DNA of 64,000 nt from Halegenticoccus soli (lineage in GTDB: Archaea; Halobacteriota; Halobacteria; Halobacteriales; Haloferacaceae): NCBI RefSeq assembly GCF_002844195.1, contig NZ_PEND01000004.1, forward strand, positions 1 through 64,000, given 5' to 3'. The first letter of the stretch is position 1, and every line of letters begins with the position of its first letter. The notes below the pieces were generated by a model, which saw only the letters and a list, made by a program, of their open reading frames with translations, ran no database searches and was not told the origin of the DNA. A program made the position numbers and the translations under genes. Of the stretch, positions 43,779 through 53,160 are shown piece after piece.

Positions 43779-44975
43779 TCAGATGTCGCCCGCCATCGAC
43801 TTGAAGAGCCGATCGACGAGGTCGGTCCGCGTGATCCCCCGCTGGTCCTGCACTCCGCCGGCGTCCTCGCCGCCGTTCGGGAGCGCCTCCGGCCGCCGTA
43901 TCTGCCCGCCGCCCATCCGGGCGTGCCCGCCGGCGCTGGCGTTTTCGACCCCGTTCAGGGCGGCCTCCAGCGTCCGCCCCATGTGGACGCGGTCGTCGCG
44001 GGACCGCCCCGAGAGGTACACCGTGCCCTCGCGTTCGCCGCAGACGACGACCGCCGTGACTCCTTCGAGCTGGATGAGTTCGTCGGCCGCCTGCGGGATG
44101 GCGTCCACGTTGGAGAGTTGCCCCACGTCGCTCACGGCGAACGAACCCCGGATCTGCCTGCCGGCGATGGCTCTGGCCTTGATTTCGAGCACCTCCGCGC
44201 TCACCTGGGGGTTCGCGATGCGGTCGAGGATGTCCTCGTCGACGCCGGGCGAGAGGTAGGCGCTCGCCTCGAAGTCGGCGGCGGCGCAGCCGGACGTGAG
44301 GTGTTTCGTGTCGGCGAGGATGCCGTACAGGAGGCCCGTCGAGACGGTCGACGGGATCGTGTAGTCGGCGTCGATCTCGCTCGCGTGCTGGTCCGGCGGC
44401 ACCGGTTTCGCGCCGATGTCGCGGAAGTACCCGGCGACGATGCTCGAACAGGAGCCGTAGTCGGTTCGGACGTCGGTGAACTCCTCGCCCGCGCCGTCTC
44501 CGGGGTGGTGATCGACGACGGCGAAGGGGAGCACCCCGCCGGCCCCCGCGAACCCCCGCGGGACGTTGTGGTCGACGAGGACGACGTCCGCCGAATCGAG
44601 CTGGGAGACGTGGTCGATCCTCTCGAAGTCGAGGTCGAGCACGGTCCTGAACGCGCGGTTCTCCTGGTGGCGGATCTGACCGGCGTACGCGATCGTCGCA
44701 GCGGTCCCGACCTGGTTTGCCAGGCAGGACACGCCGATGGCCGCGGCCATCGCGTCCGGATCGGGGTTGGGGTGCATCAACACCGCGATCTCGTCGCGGT
44801 CGGCCAGCACCTCCTTGAAGCGCGCCCCCATCGGCCGCTGGAACCGAAGCAGCGCGTAGGCGCCGAGAAGGAGCGTGAGCGCGCCCACCACGAGCACCGC
44901 CGCTAGCTGCGGGTCGATCCCTGCAAACGGCTCTATCTGGCCGGTGATCCCGGCTTCGGCGGGCCAGCGGCGCAT
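43779..44975 (-). CDS. Membrane-anchored DHH/DHHA1 phosphoesterase
   Basis: 398 residues. One N-terminal helix (LAAVLVVGALTLLLGAYALL) anchors a DHH domain: AVLMHPNPDPDAMAAAIGV, VVLVDHNVPRG, VVDHHPGD, and SSIVAGYF. It is followed by DHHA1 with ASAGGHARMGGGQIR. Family members cleave short RNAs or cyclic dinucleotides. As haloarchaea make c-di-AMP, a role as its phosphodiesterase is possible but not shown. A TM anchor before DHH parallels the bacterial GdpP layout, without PAS or GGDEF parts. Confidence 0.88.
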   Translation of the reverse strand: MRRWPAEAGITGQIEPFAGIDPQLAAVLVVGALTLLLGAYALLRFQRPMGARFKEVLADRDEIAVLMHPNPDPDAMAAAIGVSCLANQVGTAATIAYAGQIRHQENRAFRTVLDLDFERIDHVSQLDSADVVLVDHNVPRGFAGAGGVLPFAVVDHHPGDGAGEEFTDVRTDYGSCSSIVAGYFRDIGAKPVPPDQHASEIDADYTIPSTVSTGLLYGILADTKHLTSGCAAADFEASAYLSPGVDEDILDRIANPQVSAEVLEIKARAIAGRQIRGSFAVSDVGQLSNVDAIPQAADELIQLEGVTAVVVCGEREGTVYLSGRSRDDRVHMGRTLEAALNGVENASAGGHARMGGGQIRRPEALPNGGEDAGGVQDQRGITRTDLVDRLFKSMAGDI

Positions 44976-45065
44976 GTTCCCCCTGACTGTTTCGACCTTG
45001 AAGAATGTTCCCCCCTGATATCGGTCCGGTGGAACGATAAACGCCGAGTTACCCGCTCTCCGCGG

Positions 45066-45965
45066 TCACGCGGAACGTCGCTCGCGGTACGCGACAACGG
45101 CGTCCTGGTAGCCCTCGCGGTAGGTCGGGTAGCGTAACGCGTAGCCTAACTCCCGGAGGCGGGCGTTCGAACACCGCTTGCTCGTCAGAATCCGTCGCCG
45201 GGCGGCCTCCGAGAGCTCACCCGCGGCCAGCCGTTCCTCCTTCGTCCGCTTCGGCGGCCGCTCGACGCCGCACCGGTCGGCCAGCCAGTCGGCGAACGCC
45301 CACTTCGACGCCGGTTCGTCGTCGACGACGAGAACGACCTCGTCCCGCGCGCGGTCCTCGGTCAGGAAGTGCGCCACCGCGCCCGCCGCGTCGTCGCGGT
45401 GAATCATGTTCAGGTACCCCTCGGTGACGGGCCCCTCCAGGTACCGTTCCAGCCGGTAGCGGCCGGGCCCGTAGAGGCCGGCGAAGCGCGCCACGGTCCC
45501 GTCGACGCCGCGGTTGGCCGCGTACTCGCGGGCGACGCGCTCGGCCTCCGCGAGCACGCGGGTCTTCTCCGTCGTCGGCTCGACCGGCGTCGACTCGTCG
45601 ACCCAGTCGCCGCCGTGATCGCCGTAGACGCCCGTGCTCGACGTGTAGACGAATCGATCGGGCGCTGATTCGCGCGCGGCGAACTCGTCGAGGGCCGTCC
45701 GAACCCCCTCGACGAACACCCGCCGGGCCGCCTCGGCGTCCCGGCCGCCGGAGCTCGCGGCGAACACGAGCCAGTCGGCGTCCGGAACCGCCGCGAGCGA
45801 CTCCGCCTCGGTCACGTCCGCCCGAACGGCCTCGAACCCCGCGGCCTCGACGGCCCGAAGCCCCTCCTCGGACCGTCGGACGCCCGTCACGTCGTGGCCG
45901 GCCGCCGAGAGCTGCCGCCCGAGCTCGAGCCCGACGTAGCCGCAGCCGAGAACGACAACTCGCAT
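45066..45965 (-). CDS. NAD-dependent epimerase/dehydratase-family protein
   Basis: 299 residues. Extended SDR fold: VVVLGCGYVGLELGRQLSAAGHDVTGV (GxGxxG), VRADVTEAESL, YTSSTGVYGDHGGDWVDEST, and NMIHRDDAAGAVAHFLTE. The Tyr of the usual YxxxK pair is shifted, as in YeeZ-like members. It is followed 4 bases away by the DUF5791 gene's stop in the same direction, so both share a message. Substrate unknown. Confidence 0.85.
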   Translation of the reverse strand: MRVVVLGCGYVGLELGRQLSAAGHDVTGVRRSEEGLRAVEAAGFEAVRADVTEAESLAAVPDADWLVFAASSGGRDAEAARRVFVEGVRTALDEFAARESAPDRFVYTSSTGVYGDHGGDWVDESTPVEPTTEKTRVLAEAERVAREYAANRGVDGTVARFAGLYGPGRYRLERYLEGPVTEGYLNMIHRDDAAGAVAHFLTEDRARDEVVLVVDDEPASKWAFADWLADRCGVERPPKRTKEERLAAGELSEAARRRILTSKRCSNARLRELGYALRYPTYREGYQDAVVAYRERRSA

Positions 45966-45969
45966 GGGC

Positions 45970-46401
45970 TCAGCGGTCGTTCCGCTCGGCGACGTACCGG
46001 TGGATCGCCGCGAGTTCGTCGAGCGTCATCGGGATTCGCCCCTCGATCGCCTGCTGTACCTCCTGGCCGGTCAGGTCGGCGTCGATGTCCGAGGCGATCG
46101 TGTCCACGTCGAGGACCCCGGTCGTCATTCCCATCAGGAGGTGGTCGCGGACCTCGAGGACGATGCTCCGGGCGTCGGGATACTCCTCGGACGTGGCGAG
46201 GACCGCGGCGGCCTCTTCGAGGGTGAGCTCGACCGGTTCGCCCGCAGCGACCGCCTCGACGGTTTCGCGGTCGAGTTCCGACTCCGCGGCGACGGCGTCG
46301 ACGCCGACCTCGTCGACGACCGACCGGAGCTCGGCCTCGTACGCCTCGCGCAGTTCGGCCGCCGTCAGCGATCCGGGGCGCTCGGCTGCGTCGTAGAGCA
46401 T
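45970..46401 (-). CDS. DUF5791-type protein
   Basis: 143 residues from the ATG at 46401. SLTAAELREAYEAELRSVVDEVGVDAVAAESELDRETVEAV, LTLEEAAAVLA, and the ending IPMTLDELAAIHRYVAER suggest two helical HTH-like bundles. It is a haloarchaea-restricted family (DUF5791 as I recall). No enzyme motif is visible. It is upstream of the epimerase gene and downstream of the broken pilus accessory gene. Confidence 0.78.
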   Translation of the reverse strand: MLYDAAERPGSLTAAELREAYEAELRSVVDEVGVDAVAAESELDRETVEAVAAGEPVELTLEEAAAVLATSEEYPDARSIVLEVRDHLLMGMTTGVLDVDTIASDIDADLTGQEVQQAIEGRIPMTLDELAAIHRYVAERNDR

Positions 46402-46436
46402 ACCCGACCGTGGACGGCCCGCGGGCAAAACGGTTG

Positions 46437-49400
46437 TCACTCCCGTCGGCACGCCGCGTCGCCGCGGTCTTCACATCCGGGGGAGGGCCACCCGGCCGAC
46501 CGCTCGTCGGCGTTCCCGTCGACGTCGCCGACGCCGGTGCCGCCCGGCGGAACCGCCACGACGACGATCGTCCCCGTCTCGAACGACACGCGCTCGTTCC
46601 GCCCGAGGCGTTCGTCGTCGCCGTCCCCGTCGACGTCGAGCGCGACCGCCGCCCCGTCGCGGACGTACCGGACGGTCGCCCCGCCGCCGTCGGGTGCGCC
46701 GGTTCGCGCCCGGACGGCGAAGCGGTGGTACTCGCCGCGGACCGTGACCGTCCAGACGTTGACTGTCGCATACCAGTACCCGGGGACGGGCGCGACCGGC
46801 AGGCCCGCGGGGGCCGCTCCGAGCGCGTCGCCGATCCACCGCGTTTTCGCCCGCTCGGTCGCGTTTTCCAGCCCGCGCGAGACGAGTCGTTTCACCGCTC
46901 GTCGACCCAGTTCGCGGGTCGTCGCCGCCGTGCGGTTCGTCGGTCGCTCCGCGACGCGGGCGGCGTCGCTCCGCACCGCCCGTCCGAGTTCGACCCGGAG
47001 CAGCACGCCGAGCCTGTCAGCCCGCCGGCGCGAGAGATCCCCGCTCGCGCGCGCCTCTGCCGCGATCGCGCGCGCGAGGGACCCGTTCGACGCGGCGATC
47101 GCGCGGCGGCCCCTCCCGTCCCACCGCCGCACGGCCGCGGTCACGACCGCTCGGCGCTCCCGCGCCGACAGCGCGGTTTCGCGCCGGAGGACGCCCCGCG
47201 ACTACCGGCGGACGACGGCGAGCGCCCGTCCGACCGACTCGTCGAGACGATCCCGCCGCCCTCGAAGGGTTTCGTTCCCCGTCGCGGCCAGCGTTCGGTT
47301 CGCGGCGACGAGCGCCCGGCCCGCCGTCCGCAGCGCGACTCGATCGTCGCGGCCGAGGAGCGCGTTCACGACGCCGTCCGCCGCGTCGTCGTAGGGGGCG
47401 GTGAAGACGTTCACGTTGCGCGCCGTCAGCGGCCGGTGCGATCCGCCGTCGGGAAGGGCGTCGACGCGGTCGCCCTCCACGGTCGAGAGCGTGAGATACC
47501 CCGGAGATCCGTCCGGAACGACCGGAAACGGGTCGCTCGGCCCGTCGGTTCCGAGTTCGGCGCGAGTCGGTCGCGTCGCGTTCTCGCGCGCGGCGAGGAC
47601 GGCCCGCAGTCGATCGCCGGCTCCGACGCCGGCGTCGCCGAGGGCGCGCTCGAACCGCCCGTTCGTCCGCGAGGTCCGCTCCGCCCGCGCGTCCAGCGCT
47701 CCGATCACGCGGTCCAGGTACGCCGCCCGCGCCGCGACGCGCGCCCTGTCCGCGGCGCCGGCGGATCGATCAGCGCCGCCCGACGCTCGCGGAGCTCGGC
47801 GGCGAGCCGGGCGGGCGGATTCGCTCTGCCGGTCGCAATCGCCCCTCCGGAGGCGACGACCGAGACGTTTCGAACGCGCTCCCGGAGCGCCGAGACGTCG
47901 CGGTACGCCCACGTCGAGAGCCGGTCGGGGCGCGTCCCGTACACGATTATCGAGGTCCGACGGAGCGATCCGTCGACGGCGCGCCGGGCGATCGCGTCCG
48001 GGCCGCCGTTGGCGTCGACGAGGCGCTTCCGCGCGGTCGCCGGAACGTCGGCGAGGTTGGGGCCGTCCACCGCGCCGCCTGGCTCGAACGTCGGCCGCGT
48101 GGGCCGCGAAGGCGCGCGCCCGTGGGGATCGTACTGCCCCGTGAGAGCGATCGTGACCCGATAGCGGTCCCGTCACTCGGCGCGGCGCTCTCTCGTCCGA
48201 TTCCCCTTCCGCCACGTTCGGACGATCCGGTGGTGCACCGTGACGTCGCGGGCGTCCGTCTCGAATATCGAACTCGATACGGACGGGTCGTTCCGGTTCG
48301 CCCCCGATCCGATTCTGAACGAGTCCCCGACGGCGGGGCGACGGTCGCCGCCGGTCCTATCGACGGTGATCCGATCCGCCGTTCGCTCCCCCGCGAGCGT
48401 CCAGTTCGGACCCGGCGGTCGGCGGCGCGGCCTGTCGCCGTCGCGCGTTTGAGTCACGTCGGTGCGAAGCCTCGCCTCGGTGCGGTACGATCCGCGCAGC
48501 GTCCCCTCGAAGGACTCCTCGTCGCCCGCGGCGACGAACGCGGCGAACGCTTCGTCCGCGGACCGGTTCACGCCGACCGTCACGCCGTCGTCGGCGTCGC
48601 GTGCGGGGGCCGGATCGAGCCGGGGGATCGGACCGTCCTCGATCGGTCCGTTCGGCCGCACGACGACGGTTTCGGCCCACTGTTCTCCCCGCAACGGGGT
48701 CGCCGCCAGGAGGTCCTGCACGCCGACCCGGGCGGTCGCGCGGGCGAGTCCCCGTCCGGCGGCCGGATCGCTCCGCCCGAACACCGATCGCTGGACGGCC
48801 AGGACGCCGCCGTTCGCCGAGAGTTCGACGTGGCGGTTGGCGACGACGTTCTCGATCGGAGCGCCGCCGTACTGGCCGTAGCCGCGCGCCCACGCCACCG
48901 GGTACAGTCGGGCCGTCAGCTGCCGACCGAGTCCCGGTCCGTCGAGCGGCCCGCGGTTCAGCCGCCGCTCGAACGCCCCGGTTCGCTCGTGGAGCGCCAA
49001 CACCGGCGCGGCGACGGTGAGCGTCACGCTCCGGGACTCGCGGGCGACCGTCCTGCCGCCGCGCTTTGCCGTTCTCGCCACGTTTCGGACGACAACGCGC
49101 AGCGCCGTTCCGTCGGCGACGGGCTCGACGCTCACCCGACGCTTCGCCGGGCGAAGGTCGGCCGCACCGTCGACCGCCGGGAGCGACGCGACCGCGACGA
49201 CGTCTCCCCGGCGGTAGCGCGTCTCCTTGAGCTTTGCCTCGGCCCGGAGATAGATCCGAATCCGGAGCGCGTCGCGGAACGGCGCGGTTTCGTTCAGCGC
49301 CCGCCCGGCCGGCGTCGACGCCGGCGCGGTCACCGGCGCTCTCGCGGCGTCGCGAGCGGCCTCCCGGACCGCGCTCCGAAGCGCCGTCGCGGCGTTCGCC

Positions 49401-49552
49401 TCGACCCGATCCATCGCGGCCTCGACGGCGCGGTCCTCGATCGTCGGCCCGCGGGTCGACACCGTCGACGCGAACGCGGCGCTCGTCACGAGCAGCAGCA
49501 CGCCGACGAGCGCGAACGGTACCCGCGCCCGCCGGTCGTCGGCGAGCTTCAC
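46437..49552 (-). pseudogene. Large pilus-associated accessory protein (DUF7286-type), broken
   Basis: Intact, this would be about 1,038 residues. The start MKLADDRRARVPFALVGVLLLV is a membrane anchor. Coding quality is clear to HHRIVRTWRKGNRTRERRAE, then TGA at 48173-48175. The same frame continues convincingly after it (RDRYRVTIALTGQYDPHG and on). Near 47750-47780 the frame changes by one base (AALIDPP to ADRARVAARAAYLD). TAG at 47202-47204 interrupts that frame, which again continues (SRGVLRRETALSARERR) to 46437. Three lesions mean a decayed gene. It closes the type IV pilus-like operon. Confidence 0.75.
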
Positions 49553-49571
49553 CGTCGAGACCCTCCCGGGG

Positions 49572-50453
49572 TCACGGCGACCACGTCCGGACGGTGATTC
49601 GGACGGATCGAACGTCCACGGTCCTGGCGGCGGCTCGCGGGGTCTCGAACCTCCGGCGGAGGTCGCGCTCTATCGCCGTCGACAGCGCCTCGGCGAGCCG
49701 GTCGTTCGCCGCCCCCGTCCGGTCCCGCCTCGCGGCGTTCTCGACGTCGCCGGCGTCTGCGCCGTACAGCGCCGCCGTTCGGAGGTACCTGTACGTGACC
49801 AGCTCCGGAAGCGGGTAGTCGTCTCGAAGCGCGAACCGGGTCCGCTCGGGCGGGAACAACCCGCCGACGATCCGATCGGCGACGACCCCCGCGACCGCCC
49901 CGAATCCGCCCCGCTCCGCGGCGGCGATCGCGTCACTGCGGGCCGCCGGCAGCCCGCTCGGCGCGGCGAGCGTCGCCGCGTGGACGGCGGCGCCCGCAGG
50001 AGGCGCTTCCCCGACGGCGAGCCTGCCCTGCAGGTGCGAACCGGGGTACGGCCGCCATACCGCGACGACGTGCGCTCTCGGACCCGTCGCGTTTCTCACC
50101 GCGCGACGCACCTTCCGGGCGAAGTCGTCGCCGGTTCGGGTGAGACGTTCTCCCCGAACGGTCGGCCGCTCGACCGCCGCGTCGGCCAGCAGCTCGGCGT
50201 AGGTCCCGTGGGCCGTCCGATCGAACTCCGGTCCGTCGGTCTCCGGAAACGGGACGAGCCGCTCGTCCGCCCGTCTCGCGCCGGGCGCCAGCGTGTACCG
50301 GACGTTCGTCGTGCTCGTCGCCAGCACTTCCGCCGTCGCGTCGGCGGTTCCTCCCTCCGCGGGTCGATCCGCGCCCGGAACCGCGACGAGCGTCGTCGCG
50401 GCCGCGCTCAGGAGGACGAGACAGAGCGTCGCGTCGAGCGCCGCGCTGGTCAC
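49572..50453 (-). CDS. Membrane-anchored pilus accessory protein (DUF7284-type)
   Basis: 293 residues. An N-terminal helix (LDATLCLVLLSAAATTLVAVPG) is followed by ATAEVLATSTTNVRYTLAPG, ELLADAAVERPTVRGERL and a long extracellular helical part with VRITVRTWSP at the end. It belongs to the set of haloarchaeal proteins (DUF7283-7286, number tentative) encoded beside secretion ATPases. Role unknown; probably part of the pilus or its basal complex. It overlaps the preceding gene by four bases. Confidence 0.7.
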   Translation of the reverse strand: MTSAALDATLCLVLLSAAATTLVAVPGADRPAEGGTADATAEVLATSTTNVRYTLAPGARRADERLVPFPETDGPEFDRTAHGTYAELLADAAVERPTVRGERLTRTGDDFARKVRRAVRNATGPRAHVVAVWRPYPGSHLQGRLAVGEAPPAGAAVHAATLAAPSGLPAARSDAIAAAERGGFGAVAGVVADRIVGGLFPPERTRFALRDDYPLPELVTYRYLRTAALYGADAGDVENAARRDRTGAANDRLAEALSTAIERDLRRRFETPRAAARTVDVRSVRITVRTWSP

Positions 50454-50866
50454 GCCCAGACCACCACGCGGAGCTTGCCCGGCGCGATCACGCCGGGGCC
50501 GAGCCGGACGCTGACCGGCCGAGACGCGCTGTCAACCGTCGCAGTCGCTGCCCCGGTCGCCGCTTTTACCGGCGGCGTCGGTCCCGCGGTCCACTCGCGT
50601 CCGTCCGCGCGGACGGTGACGTTGAGGCGGTACCCGTCCGGACCGGCGGCCGGTCCCTCGCTGACGGATTCCGGCGCGACGACCCCGCCGGTGGCGAGCG
50701 CGTCGTGCACGCGTCCGAGCGTCGGCTCCGCGAGGTCGCGGTCGGTCCCCGGCAGCGCCTCGTCCAGAACGCCGGCGTACAGCCCCAGCCCGAGACAGAC
50801 GGCGAACAGGGCCGCGAGCGCGACCGTCGGCTCGGCCTGTCCCCTACGCGCCGACCAGCGTGACAT
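50450..50866 (-). CDS. Pilin-like accessory protein (DUF7285-type)
   Basis: 138 residues. MSRWSARRGQAEPTVALAALFAVCLGLGLYAG has the look of an archaeal class III signal peptide: basic n-region, a Gly followed by QAEP, then a hydrophobic core for PibD processing. The mature part is a small beta-rich domain with LNVTVRADGREW. It may be a minor pilin. It overlaps the upstream gene by 23 bases. Confidence 0.7.
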   Translation of the reverse strand: MSRWSARRGQAEPTVALAALFAVCLGLGLYAGVLDEALPGTDRDLAEPTLGRVHDALATGGVVAPESVSEGPAAGPDGYRLNVTVRADGREWTAGPTPPVKAATGAATATVDSASRPVSVRLGPGVIAPGKLRVVVWA

Positions 50867-51314
50867 CGACTCCCTCCCACGAGGTGCGCCGCGCGACGAG
50901 CGTCCGGTCGACCGACGCCCACGTCGGCTCCCGCGTCCGCGCGTCGATGATCGCCTGCCTGAACGCCTCGGGGGAATCGAACGCGCGGTCGGGCGGCGTC
51001 CCGTACAGCACAGACTCCAGCGGCGAGTTCGATCGGACGGGCGTCACGGGACCGAACGCGAACGACGCGTGGGCCGTCCCGCCGTCGCTCTTGAGGCCGA
51101 TCCGGTGCGGCCCGAGTCTGACCGCGGTCGCGTCGAGGGGGTGCTCGGCGGTCGCCGGGTAGTCGCTCGCCGCGACGGAGTCGACCGTGTCGGCGATCCC
51201 CGCGGCGTCCGGCGGCGCCGCCGTCGGGAGCGACCAGGCGGTCCCGAGAATCGCGGCGCTCGCGAGCGCCGCGCCGAGCCAGCCGTACCACGCGTCGAGT
51301 GGAACGTCGAACAT
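50844..51314 (-). CDS. Membrane-anchored pilus accessory protein (DUF7283-type)
   Basis: 156 residues from the ATG at 51314. MFDVPLDAWYGWLGAALASAAILGTAWSLP is an N-terminal membrane helix. The rest is extracellular with ATAVRLGPHRIGLKSDGG and SPEAFRQAIIDARTREPTW. Haloarchaeal family of the pilus cluster (number tentative). A longer upstream frame exists but its extra residues are not like a coding start. The gap to the platform gene is 82 bases, so this gene may have its own promoter. Confidence 0.7.
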   Translation of the reverse strand: MFDVPLDAWYGWLGAALASAAILGTAWSLPTAAPPDAAGIADTVDSVAASDYPATAEHPLDATAVRLGPHRIGLKSDGGTAHASFAFGPVTPVRSNSPLESVLYGTPPDRAFDSPEAFRQAIIDARTREPTWASVDRTLVARRTSWEGVDVTLVGA

Positions 51315-51396
51315 GGTCCGGGATGGTCCCGTTTTCGCACTTAAACATCGGGTGCCGTCCGATCGATAGTCGGCCGATCTTCGGTCCGTCTCCGCA

Positions 51397-53160
51397 TCAG
51401 ACGAACACCCCGGCACAGACGACGGCCGAGAGGTACGTCGCCGTCGCGGCGAGAAGCGCCAGGCCGACGCGGTAGCCGACGAGCGCGCGGTCGAACCCCC
51501 GTTCGAGCCCGACCGAGAGCCCCGTCAGGAGCGCGGCGAGCAGGAGAACGTACGCGCCGACGGCGGTCCCCAGATCCGCGGTCGAAAGCGCGGCGCCGGC
51601 GCTCATTCCGGCGCGATCGAGGTTCCCGCCGGCCGCGGCTCCGGCTCCGACTCCGACTCCGGCCCCGGAGACGCGCGAGGCGAGCGCGACGGTCGCGCCG
51701 CCGACGAGCGGCGCGAAGACGGCCGCCGTGTTAGCGAGCGTCCCGGTCACCTGAGACAGCTCCCGCCGCGCGTCGCGTTCGGCCCGCCGGAGTTCGTCCA
51801 GCTGATCCGCCATCGCGACGAGGACGTTGCCTGCCGGCCGTCCCTCGGTCGCCGCGAGCGCGAGCAGACCCGCGGCTCCGCGGGCGCGCGGGCTCGGAAC
51901 GTCCGAGAGCGCCCCGTACGGGCCGAGGAACGCCGCCCGAACGTCGACTCGAAGCGTTCGCAGGACGCGGACGGCGTCGCCGAGAACCGCGCCGGCCGGC
52001 CCGGAGACCTCCTCGCTCGCCCGCGCGAGAGCCGCCTCGACCGACTCCCCCTCGGACACCCGTCTTCCGACGAGATAGAGCGCGTCGGGGAGCCCCGATT
52101 CGACGGCCCGAACGCGGTCCCGGACGGCCTTCACCGGCCGATACCGGACGAAGAGCGCCGCGCCGATCCCGCAGCCGAGACCGGCGATCGGCCCCGCCCA
52201 TCCGATCATCGCGGTCGCGGCGATCCACGCGACCGCCGCGGCGCAGCAGCCGACGGCTGGCGCCGGCCACGTTCTGTCGGGGATCCCCGGGTGGGTACGG
52301 TCGACCGTCGGCGGCGGAAACGCGACCGGCCGCCGCGCGAGCAACCACGCGCCGGCGGCGACGAGCGCGGCCGGTAGCGCGACGTCGTAGAGGAGGACGA
52401 ATCCGGAGAGCGTGACGCCGACTCCCGCGACCCGCGCCGCGGGGAGGACGCCGACGAGCGCCAGCGGCAGGAGCACGCCGAAGGCGTACAGCCCGGTCGC
52501 CGGGCCGCGGACGGCCGCCGCGAACGCGGTCATCCGGTCGCGCGTTCCTTCGAGAACCGCCGACAGCGCCCGATCCAGCGTCCGTCCCCGCTCGGCGGCG
52601 GGGGCCTCGGCGCTCGCGACGAGGAGGGAGGTCGCCCTGTCGAGCGCCGGAAACCAGTCGGCCCACTCGGTGGCGAAGCCGTCGAACCCCGTCGCGGGCG
52701 TCCCCTCCGCTCTCCGGACGTGTTCGTCGAGGCTCCGCGCCAGCGCGCCGTCCCCCGTTCGGGCGGCGAAGCCCGCGGCCCGCTCGGGCGACGGTTCGAT
52801 CCGCATCCGGAGCACGGCGCGGCCTAACAGGCCGGTCGTCGAACCGAGAGCCCTGGTCCGGCGGGCGCGTGCCACCGCCGACGGAAGGGCGTGGACGACG
52901 TGCGTCGCCGCGGCCGCCGCCGCGAGCGCCGCCGGAACCGCGAGCGCTCCGGAAGCCGAACGGACGAGCGAGCAGACGGCGAGCGCGCCCGCGCCGCAGA
53001 CGATTCCGGCCCCGTAGCCGGCGCGGACGACCGTCTCCGGTGCGAGGTCGTCGCCGACGTAGGTGAGCGATCGGACGAGGTCGTCGCTCGGCTCGACTTC
53101 GAGCGGCCACAACCGCGCGAGCGCCCGGCAGAGGCAGAGTACGACGCGCGCGGTCGTCAT
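51397..53160 (-). CDS. Type II/IV secretion system membrane platform protein (TadC/PilC-like)
   Basis: 587 residues in two similar halves, each with GspF-type helices: FAAAVRGPATGLYAFGVLLPLALVGVLPAARV, and LYLVGRRVSEGESVEAALARASEEVSGPAGAVLG with the repeat DELRRAERDARRELSQVTGTLANTAAVFAPLVGGATVAL. This is the inner-membrane platform that couples the ATPase to pilin extrusion. The start overlaps the ATPase stop by four bases. Confidence 0.9.
   Translation of the reverse strand: MTTARVVLCLCRALARLWPLEVEPSDDLVRSLTYVGDDLAPETVVRAGYGAGIVCGAGALAVCSLVRSASGALAVPAALAAAAAATHVVHALPSAVARARRTRALGSTTGLLGRAVLRMRIEPSPERAAGFAARTGDGALARSLDEHVRRAEGTPATGFDGFATEWADWFPALDRATSLLVASAEAPAAERGRTLDRALSAVLEGTRDRMTAFAAAVRGPATGLYAFGVLLPLALVGVLPAARVAGVGVTLSGFVLLYDVALPAALVAAGAWLLARRPVAFPPPTVDRTHPGIPDRTWPAPAVGCCAAAVAWIAATAMIGWAGPIAGLGCGIGAALFVRYRPVKAVRDRVRAVESGLPDALYLVGRRVSEGESVEAALARASEEVSGPAGAVLGDAVRVLRTLRVDVRAAFLGPYGALSDVPSPRARGAAGLLALAATEGRPAGNVLVAMADQLDELRRAERDARRELSQVTGTLANTAAVFAPLVGGATVALASRVSGAGVGVGAGAAAGGNLDRAGMSAGAALSTADLGTAVGAYVLLLAALLTGLSVGLERGFDRALVGYRVGLALLAATATYLSAVVCAGVFV

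Noticed and set aside
47202-47204. Pyrrolysine at TAG
   Set aside because: No Pyl genes are in view and the gene has two other lesions; the codon is unlikely to be read through.
48173-48175. Selenocysteine or other recoding at TGA
   Set aside because: Haloarchaea are not known to use selenocysteine, and a frameshift and a second stop in the same gene point to decay.
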